54,024 nt of DNA from Gemmatimonadota bacterium (GTDB lineage Bacteria > Gemmatimonadota > Gemmatimonadetes > Palauibacterales > Palauibacteraceae): NCBI GenBank assembly GCA_022825725.1, contig JAJDWE010000072.1, forward strand, positions 1 through 54,024, in the 5' to 3' direction. A program made the position numbers and the translations under genes. Position 1 is the first letter of the stretch. Each line of letters opens with the position of its first letter. Below are positions 7,347 to 15,376 of the stretch, in pieces. The notes beneath the pieces are model-generated. The model did no database searches, was not told the DNA's origin, and saw nothing but the letters and a program-made list of their open reading frames with translations.

Positions 7347-8152
7347 GCGAGGGCAGCGGACGGCTCGACCGGACGTGCATCGTCCTCCACGAGCCGCAGG
7401 ATGTCGTCAACGTCGCGCTCGTGACTCGCGCGATGAAGAACATGGGTCTGTCGCGTCTTCGGCTCGTGAACCCCGCGGAGTTCGATGCGTGGCGCATCAC
7501 CGGCATCGCGCACGACACGGAGGATGTCGTGGAGCGCATCCGCATCTTCGACGATCTCCCCTCCGCCCTCGCCGATGCGAGCTACGTGCTCGGTGCGACC
7601 GCCCGCCGCCGCTCCACCCGCCACGAGTGGTGGAGTCCCGAGGGCGCCGCGACGGAATTCGCGAGCCCCGCCGGTGGGCGCGAGGGGAGACTCGCCGTCG
7701 TCTTCGGCCGCGAGGATCGTGGGCTCTCCAACGAGGCGCTCGATCTCTGCCACGGCCTCGTGTGCATCCCTACGAACCCCGACCACACGTCGATGAACCT
7801 CGCCCACGCGGCCGTCATCATTCTGTACGAACTGCGGAAAGCGGCGCTGGGCCCGGCCGACTGGGAGGAGCGCGACCTGGAGGGCAAGAGGCGCCGCCGG
7901 ACCCCGCCGGCCCTGCACGGCGAACTGGAAGAGTTCTTCGATATCTGGGAGCGGGCGATGGGGGAGATCGGCCTCTTCCACGGCATCGATCCGGCGCCGA
8001 AGATGCGGAGCTTCCGGAACATCTTTCAGCGCGCGGACCTCGACCGGCGCGAACTCGGCCTCATCCTCGCGGTGGCGTACGAGGCGCTGAACTTCGCCCG
8101 GAGAGAGAAGAAGCGCGCCCGTGAGCGCGCGGAGGCGGAAGCGGAAGGCTAG
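7343..8152 (+). CDS. trmJ: SpoU-class (SPOUT) tRNA methyltransferase, TrmJ-like
   Basis: A 269-aa protein from GTG 7343. The start is N-terminal to IVLHEPQDVVNVALVTRAM, the usual opening of TrmH/TrmJ proteins. SpoU motif 2 is VFGREDRGLSN and motif 3 is IPTNPDHTSMNLAHA, which together form the trefoil knot that binds SAM. A C-terminal helical extension (ELEEFFDIWERAMGEIGLF, then RNIFQRADL) matches the TrmJ pattern. TrmJ 2'-O-methylates nucleotide 32 of the tRNA anticodon loop. The gene overlaps the zinc-ribbon gene by four bases and is convergent with rho. Assignment to SpoU is sure, to TrmJ very likely. Confidence 0.85.
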   Translation: MSEGSGRLDRTCIVLHEPQDVVNVALVTRAMKNMGLSRLRLVNPAEFDAWRITGIAHDTEDVVERIRIFDDLPSALADASYVLGATARRRSTRHEWWSPEGAATEFASPAGGREGRLAVVFGREDRGLSNEALDLCHGLVCIPTNPDHTSMNLAHAAVIILYELRKAALGPADWEERDLEGKRRRRTPPALHGELEEFFDIWERAMGEIGLFHGIDPAPKMRSFRNIFQRADLDRRELGLILAVAYEALNFARREKKRARERAEAEAEG

Positions 8153-8169
8153 CCGCCAGTTGCCAGCTG

Positions 8170-9534
8170 CTAGATTCGCTGGCGCAGCTTCGAAACGAGT
8201 TCTTCGTTCGAGTCGGTCTGCCGCATGAGGCCGAGGACTTCCTGCATGGCCTCGACAGGCGGATAGGTGCTGAGTTCGCGCCGCATCGCCTGGGCGACGA
8301 GGAGTTCATCGTCGTTCATCAGACGTTCCTCCCGTCGCGTCGCGCTGGAGTTGAGATCGATCGCCGGGAAGATCCGGCGATCGGAGATATCCCGGTCAAG
8401 GACGAGTTCGCTGTTCCCCGTCCCCTTGAACTCCTCGAAGATGACCTGGTCCATGCGGGAGCCGGTGTCGACGAGCGCCGTCGCGATGATCGTGAGCGAT
8501 CCGCCGCCCTTGCTCTCCGGGACGCAGCGCGCGCTGCCGAAGAAGCGTTTCGGCTTCTCGAGGGAGTTCGCGTCGATGCCGCCCGTGAGCGTGCGCCCGC
8601 TTCCCTCCTCCGTCGTGTTGTATGCACGCGCCAGCCGCGTGATGGAATCGAGGATGAGGACGACGTCCTGTCCCATCTCCGCCAGGCGCCGCGCGCGCTC
8701 GAGCGTGATCTCGGCGACCTGCACGTGGCGCTCGGCCCGGTGGTCGAAGCTCGAGGCGGTGACCTCGCCGAGTCCCGTCGCTTCCATCTCCGTCACCTCC
8801 TCCGGACGCTCGTCGACGAGGAGGATGAGGATCGTGGAATCGGGGTGGTTCTTCGAGATGCCCTCGGCGATCGCCTGCAGGACCATCGTCTTCCCGGCCT
8901 TGGCGGGCGCGACGATGAGAGATCGCTGACCCATTCCCATGGGACAGATGAGATCGATGATCCGATTGGTGTAGTCGGGCTGTCCGCGGCGCTCGAGGCC
9001 GCACTCCAGCCGCAAGCGCCGGTCGGGATGCATCGCGCTCAGGCGGTCGAACTGTCGGCGTCGTCCGAGCTGGTCCGGGGGGGTGCCGTTGACGGTGTGA
9101 AGATACCGGAGCGGGGGGCTCTTGCCGGGGCGGGGAGGGCGGCCGGCCTGGCCGCAGATCTCGTCTCCCGTCCGCAGATCGTAGCGGGAAACGATCTTTG
9201 GACTCACGTAGATGTCGTCGTCGCTCGGGGTGTACCCGGCGTGCTGGCGGCGGATGAACCCTGTGCCGTTGCCGAGCCGTTCGATGAGTCCCAGGTAGCC
9301 GTCCTTCGGACCCTCCGGAACTTCGGCGGCCGCATCCTGCTGGTCGGGCCGCGGCTGGCGGGGCCCCTTCCCTCCCCGGTTGCGGCGTCCGCGCGAGCGG
9401 CGGCGCCGGTTCCGGCCCTTGCCTCCGCGGCCACCCGACCCCTTTCCGCGGCCCTTGGGCTGTCCCTTGCCGCCGGGTTGGCCTCCGCTCCCGCGCGGGG
9501 AGCCGCCACGGGGCTGTGATGTGTTGTTCGTCAA
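8170..9534 (-). CDS. rho: Transcription termination factor Rho (variant N-terminus)
   Basis: About 454 aa from a TTG at 9534; another TTG at 9588 is possible and neither has a clear SD. The first ~65 residues are a disordered Gly/Arg/Lys-rich segment in place of the usual N-terminal helical (Rho_N) domain. The RNA-binding cold-shock-like domain follows (YLGLIERLGNGTGFIR, then DIYVSPKIVSRYDLRTGD). Next come Walker A (APAKAGKT, usually APPKAGKT), Walker B (VVLILDS) and the R-loop/C-terminal block (IIATALVDTGSRMD, EEFKGTGN, DRRIFPAIDLN). The stretch SARCVPESKGGGSLTII carries a few extra residues compared with the common GAARNxEEGGSLTII. Rho is the hexameric RNA translocase that ends transcription. 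It is convergent with trmJ. Confidence 0.92.
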   Translation of the reverse strand: MTNNTSQPRGGSPRGSGGQPGGKGQPKGRGKGSGGRGGKGRNRRRRSRGRRNRGGKGPRQPRPDQQDAAAEVPEGPKDGYLGLIERLGNGTGFIRRQHAGYTPSDDDIYVSPKIVSRYDLRTGDEICGQAGRPPRPGKSPPLRYLHTVNGTPPDQLGRRRQFDRLSAMHPDRRLRLECGLERRGQPDYTNRIIDLICPMGMGQRSLIVAPAKAGKTMVLQAIAEGISKNHPDSTILILLVDERPEEVTEMEATGLGEVTASSFDHRAERHVQVAEITLERARRLAEMGQDVVLILDSITRLARAYNTTEEGSGRTLTGGIDANSLEKPKRFFGSARCVPESKGGGSLTIIATALVDTGSRMDQVIFEEFKGTGNSELVLDRDISDRRIFPAIDLNSSATRREERLMNDDELLVAQAMRRELSTYPPVEAMQEVLGLMRQTDSNEELVSKLRQRI

Positions 9535-9836
9535 GGCATGTCGGTCGGAGAACGGATCTCGCGCCTGCGGAACACCTGGCCGGCGCAAAGGACGTGGCGA
9601 TCATCGAACGGGGATCCCCCGGAATCGCCTGAATGGGCTAGTATGGGGCGCACCCGGGGCTCGCGCCAGTTTCCGGGCGCTTCCGGCGGCGTGCGCGGCC
9701 GTAGCCGGAGGATCGAGATCCTGTATATTCCGGGCGCTCCGCCCGGCACGAACGCCGCAGGAACGCGACGGGCCGGGGGACGCGCCTCCTGTGCAACTCT
9801 TGTGAATCTCATCGGAAGAACTCTGGAGTGAATAGA
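9535..9836. promoter_or_regulatory. Divergent rho/sulfocyanin intergenic region with inverted repeat and hairpin
   Basis: About 300 bases without a supportable gene. It holds a perfect 14-bp inverted repeat AGGATCGAGATCCT (9709-9722), then TATATT (9724-9729), then a 7-bp GC hairpin CCGGGCG-CTC-CGCCCGG (9730-9746). The order repeat, -10-like box, hairpin suggests a regulated promoter for the plus-strand lipoprotein, but no good -35 is present, so the call is weak. Confidence 0.3.
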
Positions 9837-10427
9837 ATGATGAAGCGATCGACACGACTCACCCTGGGCGCCTTCGTCTTCGTCGGATGCGGCGGCGGCG
9901 AGAGTGACCAGCCGTCGCCGGCGCCTGCCCCTGCCCCGGCTCCCGCCGCAGAGGCCGCCGCGACGGCTTCGGGGCCCGTGGCCGTGGACTGGATCTCGGT
10001 GGACGACGGCGCACGCACCGTCACGATCGATCTCGTCGCGGGCTCGACGGACGCGAACAACCGCTGGAACTTCAACGGCTACGCGAACGGCGAGGCCACG
10101 GTCGTCGTGCCTGCCGGATACGCCGTCACCCTCAACTTGGAAAACCGGGACCCGGTCAACTATCACAGCGTCGGCGTCCTCGAGCGGGCGGCGAGCTACC
10201 CCCCGATTTTCGATGACGCCACGCCCATCTTCGATGGCGCGATCACGACGAACGCGACTTCGATGACGGAGGCCACGGCCCCCGGCGGCGGCACCGAGAG
10301 CATCAGCTTCACGGCTTCCGCGGCCGGCGAGTACGCGCTCGTGTGCCCCGTTCCGGCGCACGCGGTCACGGGGATGTGGATCGGGTTCGACGTCTCGGAG
10401 TCGGGCGAGTCCGGGTTGCGGAGCTAG
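9837..10427 (+). CDS. Sulfocyanin-like blue copper lipoprotein
   Basis: A 196-aa protein from ATG 9837, chosen because GGAG at 9825-9828 lies 8 bases upstream. The signal has a lipobox (FVFVGC), then a Pro/Ala linker. The cupredoxin domain (about residues 45-190) carries the copper ligands of the family: His in NYHSVGV, then Cys, His and a C-terminal Met in CPVPAHAVTGMW. This pattern is that of sulfocyanin (SoxE) and related small blue copper electron carriers. It is probably anchored on the outer face of a membrane and passes electrons to or from an oxidase or dehydrogenase. No oxidase genes are next to it; the 634-aa cytochrome/PQQ dehydrogenase at 48.7 kb is a distant possible partner. Confidence 0.75.
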   Translation: MMKRSTRLTLGAFVFVGCGGGESDQPSPAPAPAPAPAAEAAATASGPVAVDWISVDDGARTVTIDLVAGSTDANNRWNFNGYANGEATVVVPAGYAVTLNLENRDPVNYHSVGVLERAASYPPIFDDATPIFDGAITTNATSMTEATAPGGGTESISFTASAAGEYALVCPVPAHAVTGMWIGFDVSESGESGLRS

Positions 10428-10449
10428 CGGGGCGAGGGTCGGTCCGGGG

Positions 10450-11376
10450 ATGGAGGCGATGAGGAAGGCGCTGCTGTGGGCTTCCACGAACCGGTGGCTC
10501 TCGCAGCGCCTTCCGGAGCGTCCCTTCGTGCGGCGCGCGGTTCGCAAGTTCATGCCGGGCGAGACGCTGGAGGACGCGCTCGGCGAGGCGGCCGGTTTGC
10601 GGGAGGAAGGCATTCCCACTCTCGTCACCACGCTGGGCGAGAACGTCGAGACCGCTGAGGAAACCCGCGAATCCGTCGCCGAGTACGTGCGGGCGATGGA
10701 CCTGGCGGAGGAGATGGGGCTCGATCTGGAGGTCTCGATCAAGCCCACCCACCTCGGACTCGACCAGGACCCGGAACTCGCGGTCGACAACGTCGGAGCA
10801 CTTGCGGCGCGCGCCGAGGGTCACGGCACGCTCTGGATCGACATGGAGGGGTCGTACTACACGGAGGCGACCCTCTCCCTCTACCGCGCGGTCCGGCGCC
10901 GGCATGTGAACGTCGGACTCTGCATCCAGTCCTACCTCAGACGGACGGCGGACGACCTCGAATCGCTCATGGAATTCGGCCCCCGCATCCGGCTCGTGAA
11001 GGGAGCGTACGCGGAACCGGCCGAGATCGCCTTTCCCGACAAGCGGGACGTGGACGAAAGCTACCTCGCCCTCGCGCGGCGCCTCGTGGATCACCTCGGG
11101 AACGGAGGGGACGGATTCCTCGGGCTCGGGACCCACGATCCGGCGATGATCGGGCCGCTCTCCGCGGACGCCGGGGCGGCGGGCCTCGATGGCAGCCGGT
11201 TCGAGATCGAGATGCTGTACGGGATCGGACGGCGCGAGCAGAGGAGGCTCGTGCGCAACGGCACCCCGCTGCGGGTGCTGATCAGCTACGGGGGGGCATG
11301 GTTCCCCTGGTACATGCGTCGCCTCGCCGAGCGGCCGGCGAACATCTGGTTCGTCGCCCGCAGCATGTTCCGCTAG
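10450..11376 (+). CDS. Proline dehydrogenase (monofunctional)
   Basis: A 308-aa protein, the length of monofunctional PRODH. It oxidises L-proline to pyrroline-5-carboxylate with FAD and passes electrons to quinone. Visible family blocks are VSIKPTHLGL, LWIDMEGSYYTEATL, VGLCIQSYLRRTADDL, RIRLVKGAYAEP and GLGTHDPAMI, and the C-terminal FEIEMLYGIGRREQRRL where substrate-binding Arg residues occur. The next gene starts 14 bases after its stop, so the two are probably one transcript. No pyrroline-5-carboxylate dehydrogenase is in the window. Confidence 0.92.
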   Translation: MEAMRKALLWASTNRWLSQRLPERPFVRRAVRKFMPGETLEDALGEAAGLREEGIPTLVTTLGENVETAEETRESVAEYVRAMDLAEEMGLDLEVSIKPTHLGLDQDPELAVDNVGALAARAEGHGTLWIDMEGSYYTEATLSLYRAVRRRHVNVGLCIQSYLRRTADDLESLMEFGPRIRLVKGAYAEPAEIAFPDKRDVDESYLALARRLVDHLGNGGDGFLGLGTHDPAMIGPLSADAGAAGLDGSRFEIEMLYGIGRREQRRLVRNGTPLRVLISYGGAWFPWYMRRLAERPANIWFVARSMFR

Positions 11377-11390
11377 GAGGGCGAGAGAGA

Positions 11391-12251
11391 ATGGACGGGA
11401 AACCGGGAGCCGACGCGCTCTTCGCACCGGGTGTCCTCGCAGGCCGGACGGCGTTGATTACGGGCGGCGGCAGCGGCATCGGGTACGGAATCGCGGAGTG
11501 CCTCGCGGCGGCGGGCGCCTCCGTGGGCGTGTTCAGCCGCAACGAGGAACGGGTCGGGCAGGCGGCGGAACGCCTGGCTTCGGCTCACGGGGTGCGGACG
11601 CTCCCGACCGTCGGGGACGTGCGCGAACCGGCGGCGCTCGAACGCGCGGTGCGGGAGACGCGAGACGCGCTCGGGTCCATCGACATCCTCGTGAACAACG
11701 CGGCGGGTAATTTCTACGCGCCGACTGCGGAACTGTCGCCGAACGGTTGGCGCGCCGTGGTGGAGATCGATCTGTTCGGCACCTTCCACGCCTGTCGCGC
11801 GGTCTACCCCGTGATGGCCGAGCAGGGGTACGGGCGCATCGTGTCGATCTCGATGACGCTGCATTACCGGGGCTGGCCCCTCATGGCCCACGCGACGGCG
11901 GCCAAGGCGGGGGTGGATGCGCTCACGCGTACGCTCGCCATCGAGTGGGCGCGGGACGGCATCAACGTGAACGCCGTGGCGCCGGGCCCGATCCCGACGG
12001 AGGGCGTGAAGAAGGCGTTCGAGGCTCCTCCGAGCGAGGAGGTCGACATGTTCGGCGTGCGCTCCGGCGCCGGGTTCGCGGAACGTTTCATTCCCGCCGG
12101 GCGGCTGGGGCACCCTCACGACATCGGGCGGATGATCACCTTCCTGTGCTCACCGGGTGGCGACTGGATCACGGGCGGCGTGTTCGTCGTCGACGGCGGG
12201 GAGTCGCTCGTGAGCCCGCGCACCGTTCCCCCCGGACGCTCCGAGAGCTGA
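11391..12251 (+). CDS. SDR oxidoreductase, 2,4-dienoyl-CoA reductase-like
   Basis: A 286-aa protein. The Rossmann nucleotide motif is TGGGSGIG (about residues 24-31) with NNAAGNF near 103. The usual SDR Tyr-x3-Lys is replaced by HATAAKAGVDALTRTLAIEW, and the chain continues INVNAVAPGPI. The combination of NNAAGNF, a His in place of the Tyr, and xAKAxVDAxT is that of the DECR/peroxisomal dienoyl-CoA reductase branch, which reduces 2,4-dienoyl-CoA with NADPH in unsaturated fatty acid oxidation. The co-transcribed proline dehydrogenase is an unexpected partner. A different acyl-CoA or beta-ketoacyl substrate cannot be excluded. Confidence 0.8.
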   Translation: MDGKPGADALFAPGVLAGRTALITGGGSGIGYGIAECLAAAGASVGVFSRNEERVGQAAERLASAHGVRTLPTVGDVREPAALERAVRETRDALGSIDILVNNAAGNFYAPTAELSPNGWRAVVEIDLFGTFHACRAVYPVMAEQGYGRIVSISMTLHYRGWPLMAHATAAKAGVDALTRTLAIEWARDGINVNAVAPGPIPTEGVKKAFEAPPSEEVDMFGVRSGAGFAERFIPAGRLGHPHDIGRMITFLCSPGGDWITGGVFVVDGGESLVSPRTVPPGRSES

Positions 12252-12273
12252 CGCGGGGTTTTGCCACGGGCTG

Positions 12274-13623
12274 CTAGACCGCGGCCGCCGCCGGCGCGCT
12301 GGCGGGCACGACGGCCGTCAGACGCCCGTCGCACGCCCGCAGGCGCGCGGAGAAGCGATCGCCGGGGGTCGCGTCGCCGAGGAGTTCGACCCGCAGGTAG
12401 TCGCCCGTGACGCCGGCGACGCGATCGTCCCGGCCCTCCACGACGATGTCGGCGATGGTGCCGGCGCGCGTTTCCAAATAGGCCTGGCCCTTGCGGAGGC
12501 CGATCTCCCGCAACGTTCGGGAGCGGGCTGCCGCCACGTCGCCGGGCACCCGGTCCGGGAGACTCGCCGCCACGGTTCCGTCCCGCACCGAATAGGGGAA
12601 CACGTGCAGGTAGGTGTAGGGCAGCTCCTCCACGAGCGTCCGCGTCTCCTCGAATTCCTCCTCCCCCTCGCCGGGGAACCCGACGATGATGTCCGCGCCG
12701 AGACCGAACGCGCCGGAGCCGATGGCGCCCAGACGCTCAGCGATCGCGAGCACCCGGGCCCGATACGCCTCGCGCGTATGCCAGCGGCGCATGAGGCGAA
12801 GCACGCGGTCGGACCCGCTCTGCATCGGCACGTGCAGGTGGGGGGCCAGGCGTCCATCCGAGGCCGCGAGCAGATCCACGAGCCGGTCGTCGATTTCCGT
12901 CGCTTCGATGGAGGAGAGGCGGAGGCGGGCAGGGACTTCCTCGAGAAGCCGTTCGCACAGAGTCGCGAGACCCGGGGACGTGCCTGCGGAGCCGGCGGCG
13001 AGATCCTTTCCGTAGTGGCCGATGTGAATCCCGGTGAGCACGAGTTCCGGGTGCACGCGGGCGAGCGTCGCAGCCTCCGCCACGACATCGTCTACCGCGC
13101 GCGAGATCGAGGCGCCGCGCGCGATCCGCGTCGCGCAGAACGAGCATTTTCGGTCGCACCCGTCCTGGATCTTGAGCCAGGCCCGGGTGCCGCGCGCATT
13201 CCGCTGCAGCGGGGCGGACGAAGCGTCGGAAGCACCTGCCGTGACCGGACCGGCCGCGCCGGAGTCTTCCAGTTCCGGTACGAGTCGCGCGACCGCGGAC
13301 GGATCGTGTCCGGGCACGACGCCATCCACTTCTTCCAGCGCGTGATACTCGGCTTCACGAAAGGAGGTTGAACAGCCGGCGACGACGATGCGGAGATCGG
13401 GACGTTGGCGGCGGAGCCGGCGCACGAGTCGCCTCGCGTTCGCGTCCGCCTGATTCGTCACTGTGCACGTGTTGATGACGGCAATGTCCGCCGCGTCCGC
13501 GTGGAGCGCCGTCTCAGCCCCGCGGAGTTCGAGCTCCTGACGGATCCGCTCGGTATCGTACTGGTTCGCCTTGCAACCGAAGGTGTGGAACCAGACGGAA
13601 GGCTTGTCGTTCACGTCGCTCAC
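12274..13623 (-). CDS. mtaB: MtaB-type tRNA methylthiotransferase
   Basis: A 449-aa protein with the three domains of methylthiotransferases. The N-terminal UPF0004 domain has FGCKANQYD, INTCTVTNQAD and VVAGCS, whose cysteines hold the auxiliary cluster. The radical SAM core has CDRKCSFC (near residue 155). A C-terminal TRAM-like segment follows. The sequence GCKANQYD and the lack of the MiaB-specific blocks point to MtaB (ms2t6A37 synthesis) rather than MiaB or RimO. It is convergent with the SDR gene and divergent from the small lipoprotein gene at 13837. Inside the chain, a 25-residue Ala/Ser/Gly linker (near 125-145) separates the first two domains. Confidence 0.9.
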   Translation of the reverse strand: MSDVNDKPSVWFHTFGCKANQYDTERIRQELELRGAETALHADAADIAVINTCTVTNQADANARRLVRRLRRQRPDLRIVVAGCSTSFREAEYHALEEVDGVVPGHDPSAVARLVPELEDSGAAGPVTAGASDASSAPLQRNARGTRAWLKIQDGCDRKCSFCATRIARGASISRAVDDVVAEAATLARVHPELVLTGIHIGHYGKDLAAGSAGTSPGLATLCERLLEEVPARLRLSSIEATEIDDRLVDLLAASDGRLAPHLHVPMQSGSDRVLRLMRRWHTREAYRARVLAIAERLGAIGSGAFGLGADIIVGFPGEGEEEFEETRTLVEELPYTYLHVFPYSVRDGTVAASLPDRVPGDVAAARSRTLREIGLRKGQAYLETRAGTIADIVVEGRDDRVAGVTGDYLRVELLGDATPGDRFSARLRACDGRLTAVVPASAPAAAAV

Positions 13624-13836
13624 GTCGCCGAGTCGTGTCGCTCACGGAGGGGTTCGCACGTTCTCCAGTATAAGATCGGTGCAGCGCGAATGAGACGCCA
13701 TGTTGTCGGGTGGACTGCACCCCGCTCCGATGTATCTTTCCCAGAGTTATTTTATCCGGCCGCAGGCAGGTACGGATCGTGCGCGGACCCGACCGTCGCC
13801 GCGCGACCCGGCACAACGGCCATGGAGGAATGCAAG

Positions 13837-14253
13837 ATGTGGTGCGTGAAACAGAAGCGGTACGCAATCGTCGCCATCCTGGCGATCGGTCTTTCAATCG
13901 CGGCCTGCGGTGAAGACGACCCCGTGGTTCCGGAGCCCATGTTCGACAGCCCGTCCACCGTGCGCGTGGTCAACCGGCTGTTCGGCCCCGTGATCTTCTT
14001 CTTCGCGCGACCGTGCGGGACATCCGACTGGGGCCAGGATCTCTTCGGAACGGACCATCCCGTCGAGGGGACGATCCAGCCCGGCGGACAGCGGGACTTC
14101 ACGGTCGAGGCCGGCTGCTACGACTTCCGGGCCGTGCACCTGGAGACGACCGAACCGGGTCCCGCGCTCGAGAAGATGCTCTTCAACCAGGCGGCGTCGC
14201 CGGTCACGCCGGTGATCTGGACGCTCGAAGACGACCCAGTAGACCCGACTTGA
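13837..14253 (+). CDS. Small lipoprotein, function unknown
   Basis: A 138-aa protein from ATG 13837, preceded by GGAGGA with a 6-base gap; the ATG at 13822 has no such site. The signal peptide ends with lipobox SIAACGED. The mature part begins with a short acidic Pro-rich linker, then a beta-rich domain (STVRVVNRLFGPVIFFFARPCG, shortened by me here only in description) with two conserved-looking Cys (PCG and GCYDF) that could form a disulfide. The pattern of NG-P-linked strands with a final TLEDDPVDPT tail resembles small secreted proteins common beside metabolic genes. No function is recognisable. It is followed 55 bases later by the aldolase gene on the same strand. Confidence 0.75.
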   Translation: MWCVKQKRYAIVAILAIGLSIAACGEDDPVVPEPMFDSPSTVRVVNRLFGPVIFFFARPCGTSDWGQDLFGTDHPVEGTIQPGGQRDFTVEAGCYDFRAVHLETTEPGPALEKMLFNQAASPVTPVIWTLEDDPVDPT

Positions 14254-14308
14254 GCCGCAGCCCGGCCAACACTGAAATCCGGCCCGGAATGAGGGCGGAG
14301 GAACCATA

Positions 14309-15343
14309 ATGAGGCAGCAGCTCGTCCAGGTAGCGGAAGACATTGGGGCCAAGGGCAAGGGGATCCTGGCCGCCGACGAAAGCTCGGGAACCATCAGGAA
14401 GCGGTTCGACGGGATCGGCGTCGAATCGACGGAGGAGAGCCGGCGCGACTACCGGGAACTTCTCTTCCGGACGAGCGATGCGCTGAGCGAGTGCATCTCG
14501 GGCGTCATCCTCTTCGACGAGACGCTGCGGCAGTCGGCGGCGGACGGCACGCCGCTCGTCCAGCTCCTCTCCGATGCGGGATCGATCCCGGGGATCAAGA
14601 TCGACAAGGGGGCGCATGACCTCGCGGGGGCGCCGGGCGAGAAGGTGACCGAGGGCCTCGACGGGCTGCGCGAGCGGCTGGCGGAGTACTACGAACTCGG
14701 AGCCCGCTTCACGAAGTGGCGCGCCGTCATCGACATCGGACGGGGCGGAGATCGCGCCATCCCGAGCGCCTACTGCATCGGGGCGAATGCCCACGCCCTC
14801 GCCCGGATGGCGGCGCTCAGCCAGGAGCAGGGACTCGTGCCGATCGTGGAGCCGGAGGTGCTGATGGATGGCGACCACGACATCGACCGCTGCTTCGAGG
14901 CGACCGAAGCCACGCTCAAGCAGGTCTACATGGCCCTCTTCCACCAGCGGGTGCTCCTGGAGGGCTCGGTCCTGAAGCCCAACATGGTGCTGTCGGGCAA
15001 GCTGTGCGCCGATCAGGCGGGCGTCGACGAGGTGGCCGAGAAGACGGTGCGCTGCCTGAAGCGTGCGGTGCCCTCGTCGGTTCCGAGCATCGTCTTTCTG
15101 TCGGGAGGACAGTCGGACATCGAGGCCACAGCCCACCTGAACGCGATGAACGCGGGGTTCGATACTCCGTGGAATCTGAGCTTCTCGTACGGGCGGGCGC
15201 TGCAGGCGGCCCCGCTGCAGGCCTGGGGCGGCGCCGCGGATAACGGGCCGGCGGCACAGGCGGCGTTCGCGCACCGCGCACGCATGAACGGTCTCGCGAC
15301 GCGCGGAAAGTGGTCGATGGAGCTGGAGCGGGCGGCCGCCTGA
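14309..15343 (+). CDS. Fructose-bisphosphate aldolase, class I
   Basis: A 344-aa protein, the length of eukaryote-like class I aldolases. It cleaves fructose 1,6-bisphosphate through a Schiff base. Family blocks are GKGILAADESSGTI (residues 16-29), FTKWRAVI (Lys in the active site), PIVEPEVL and LEGSVLKPNMVL, which holds the Schiff-base lysine, then FLSGGQSD. The metal-binding motifs of class II are absent. Class I enzymes are less common in bacteria than class II. A GGAGGAACC element lies directly upstream of the ATG. The gene is convergent with hutF. Confidence 0.95.
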   Translation: MRQQLVQVAEDIGAKGKGILAADESSGTIRKRFDGIGVESTEESRRDYRELLFRTSDALSECISGVILFDETLRQSAADGTPLVQLLSDAGSIPGIKIDKGAHDLAGAPGEKVTEGLDGLRERLAEYYELGARFTKWRAVIDIGRGGDRAIPSAYCIGANAHALARMAALSQEQGLVPIVEPEVLMDGDHDIDRCFEATEATLKQVYMALFHQRVLLEGSVLKPNMVLSGKLCADQAGVDEVAEKTVRCLKRAVPSSVPSIVFLSGGQSDIEATAHLNAMNAGFDTPWNLSFSYGRALQAAPLQAWGGAADNGPAAQAAFAHRARMNGLATRGKWSMELERAAA

Positions 15344-15376
15344 CGCCGCGCGGGCGGCCCCGGCGCGACTCCGGGG

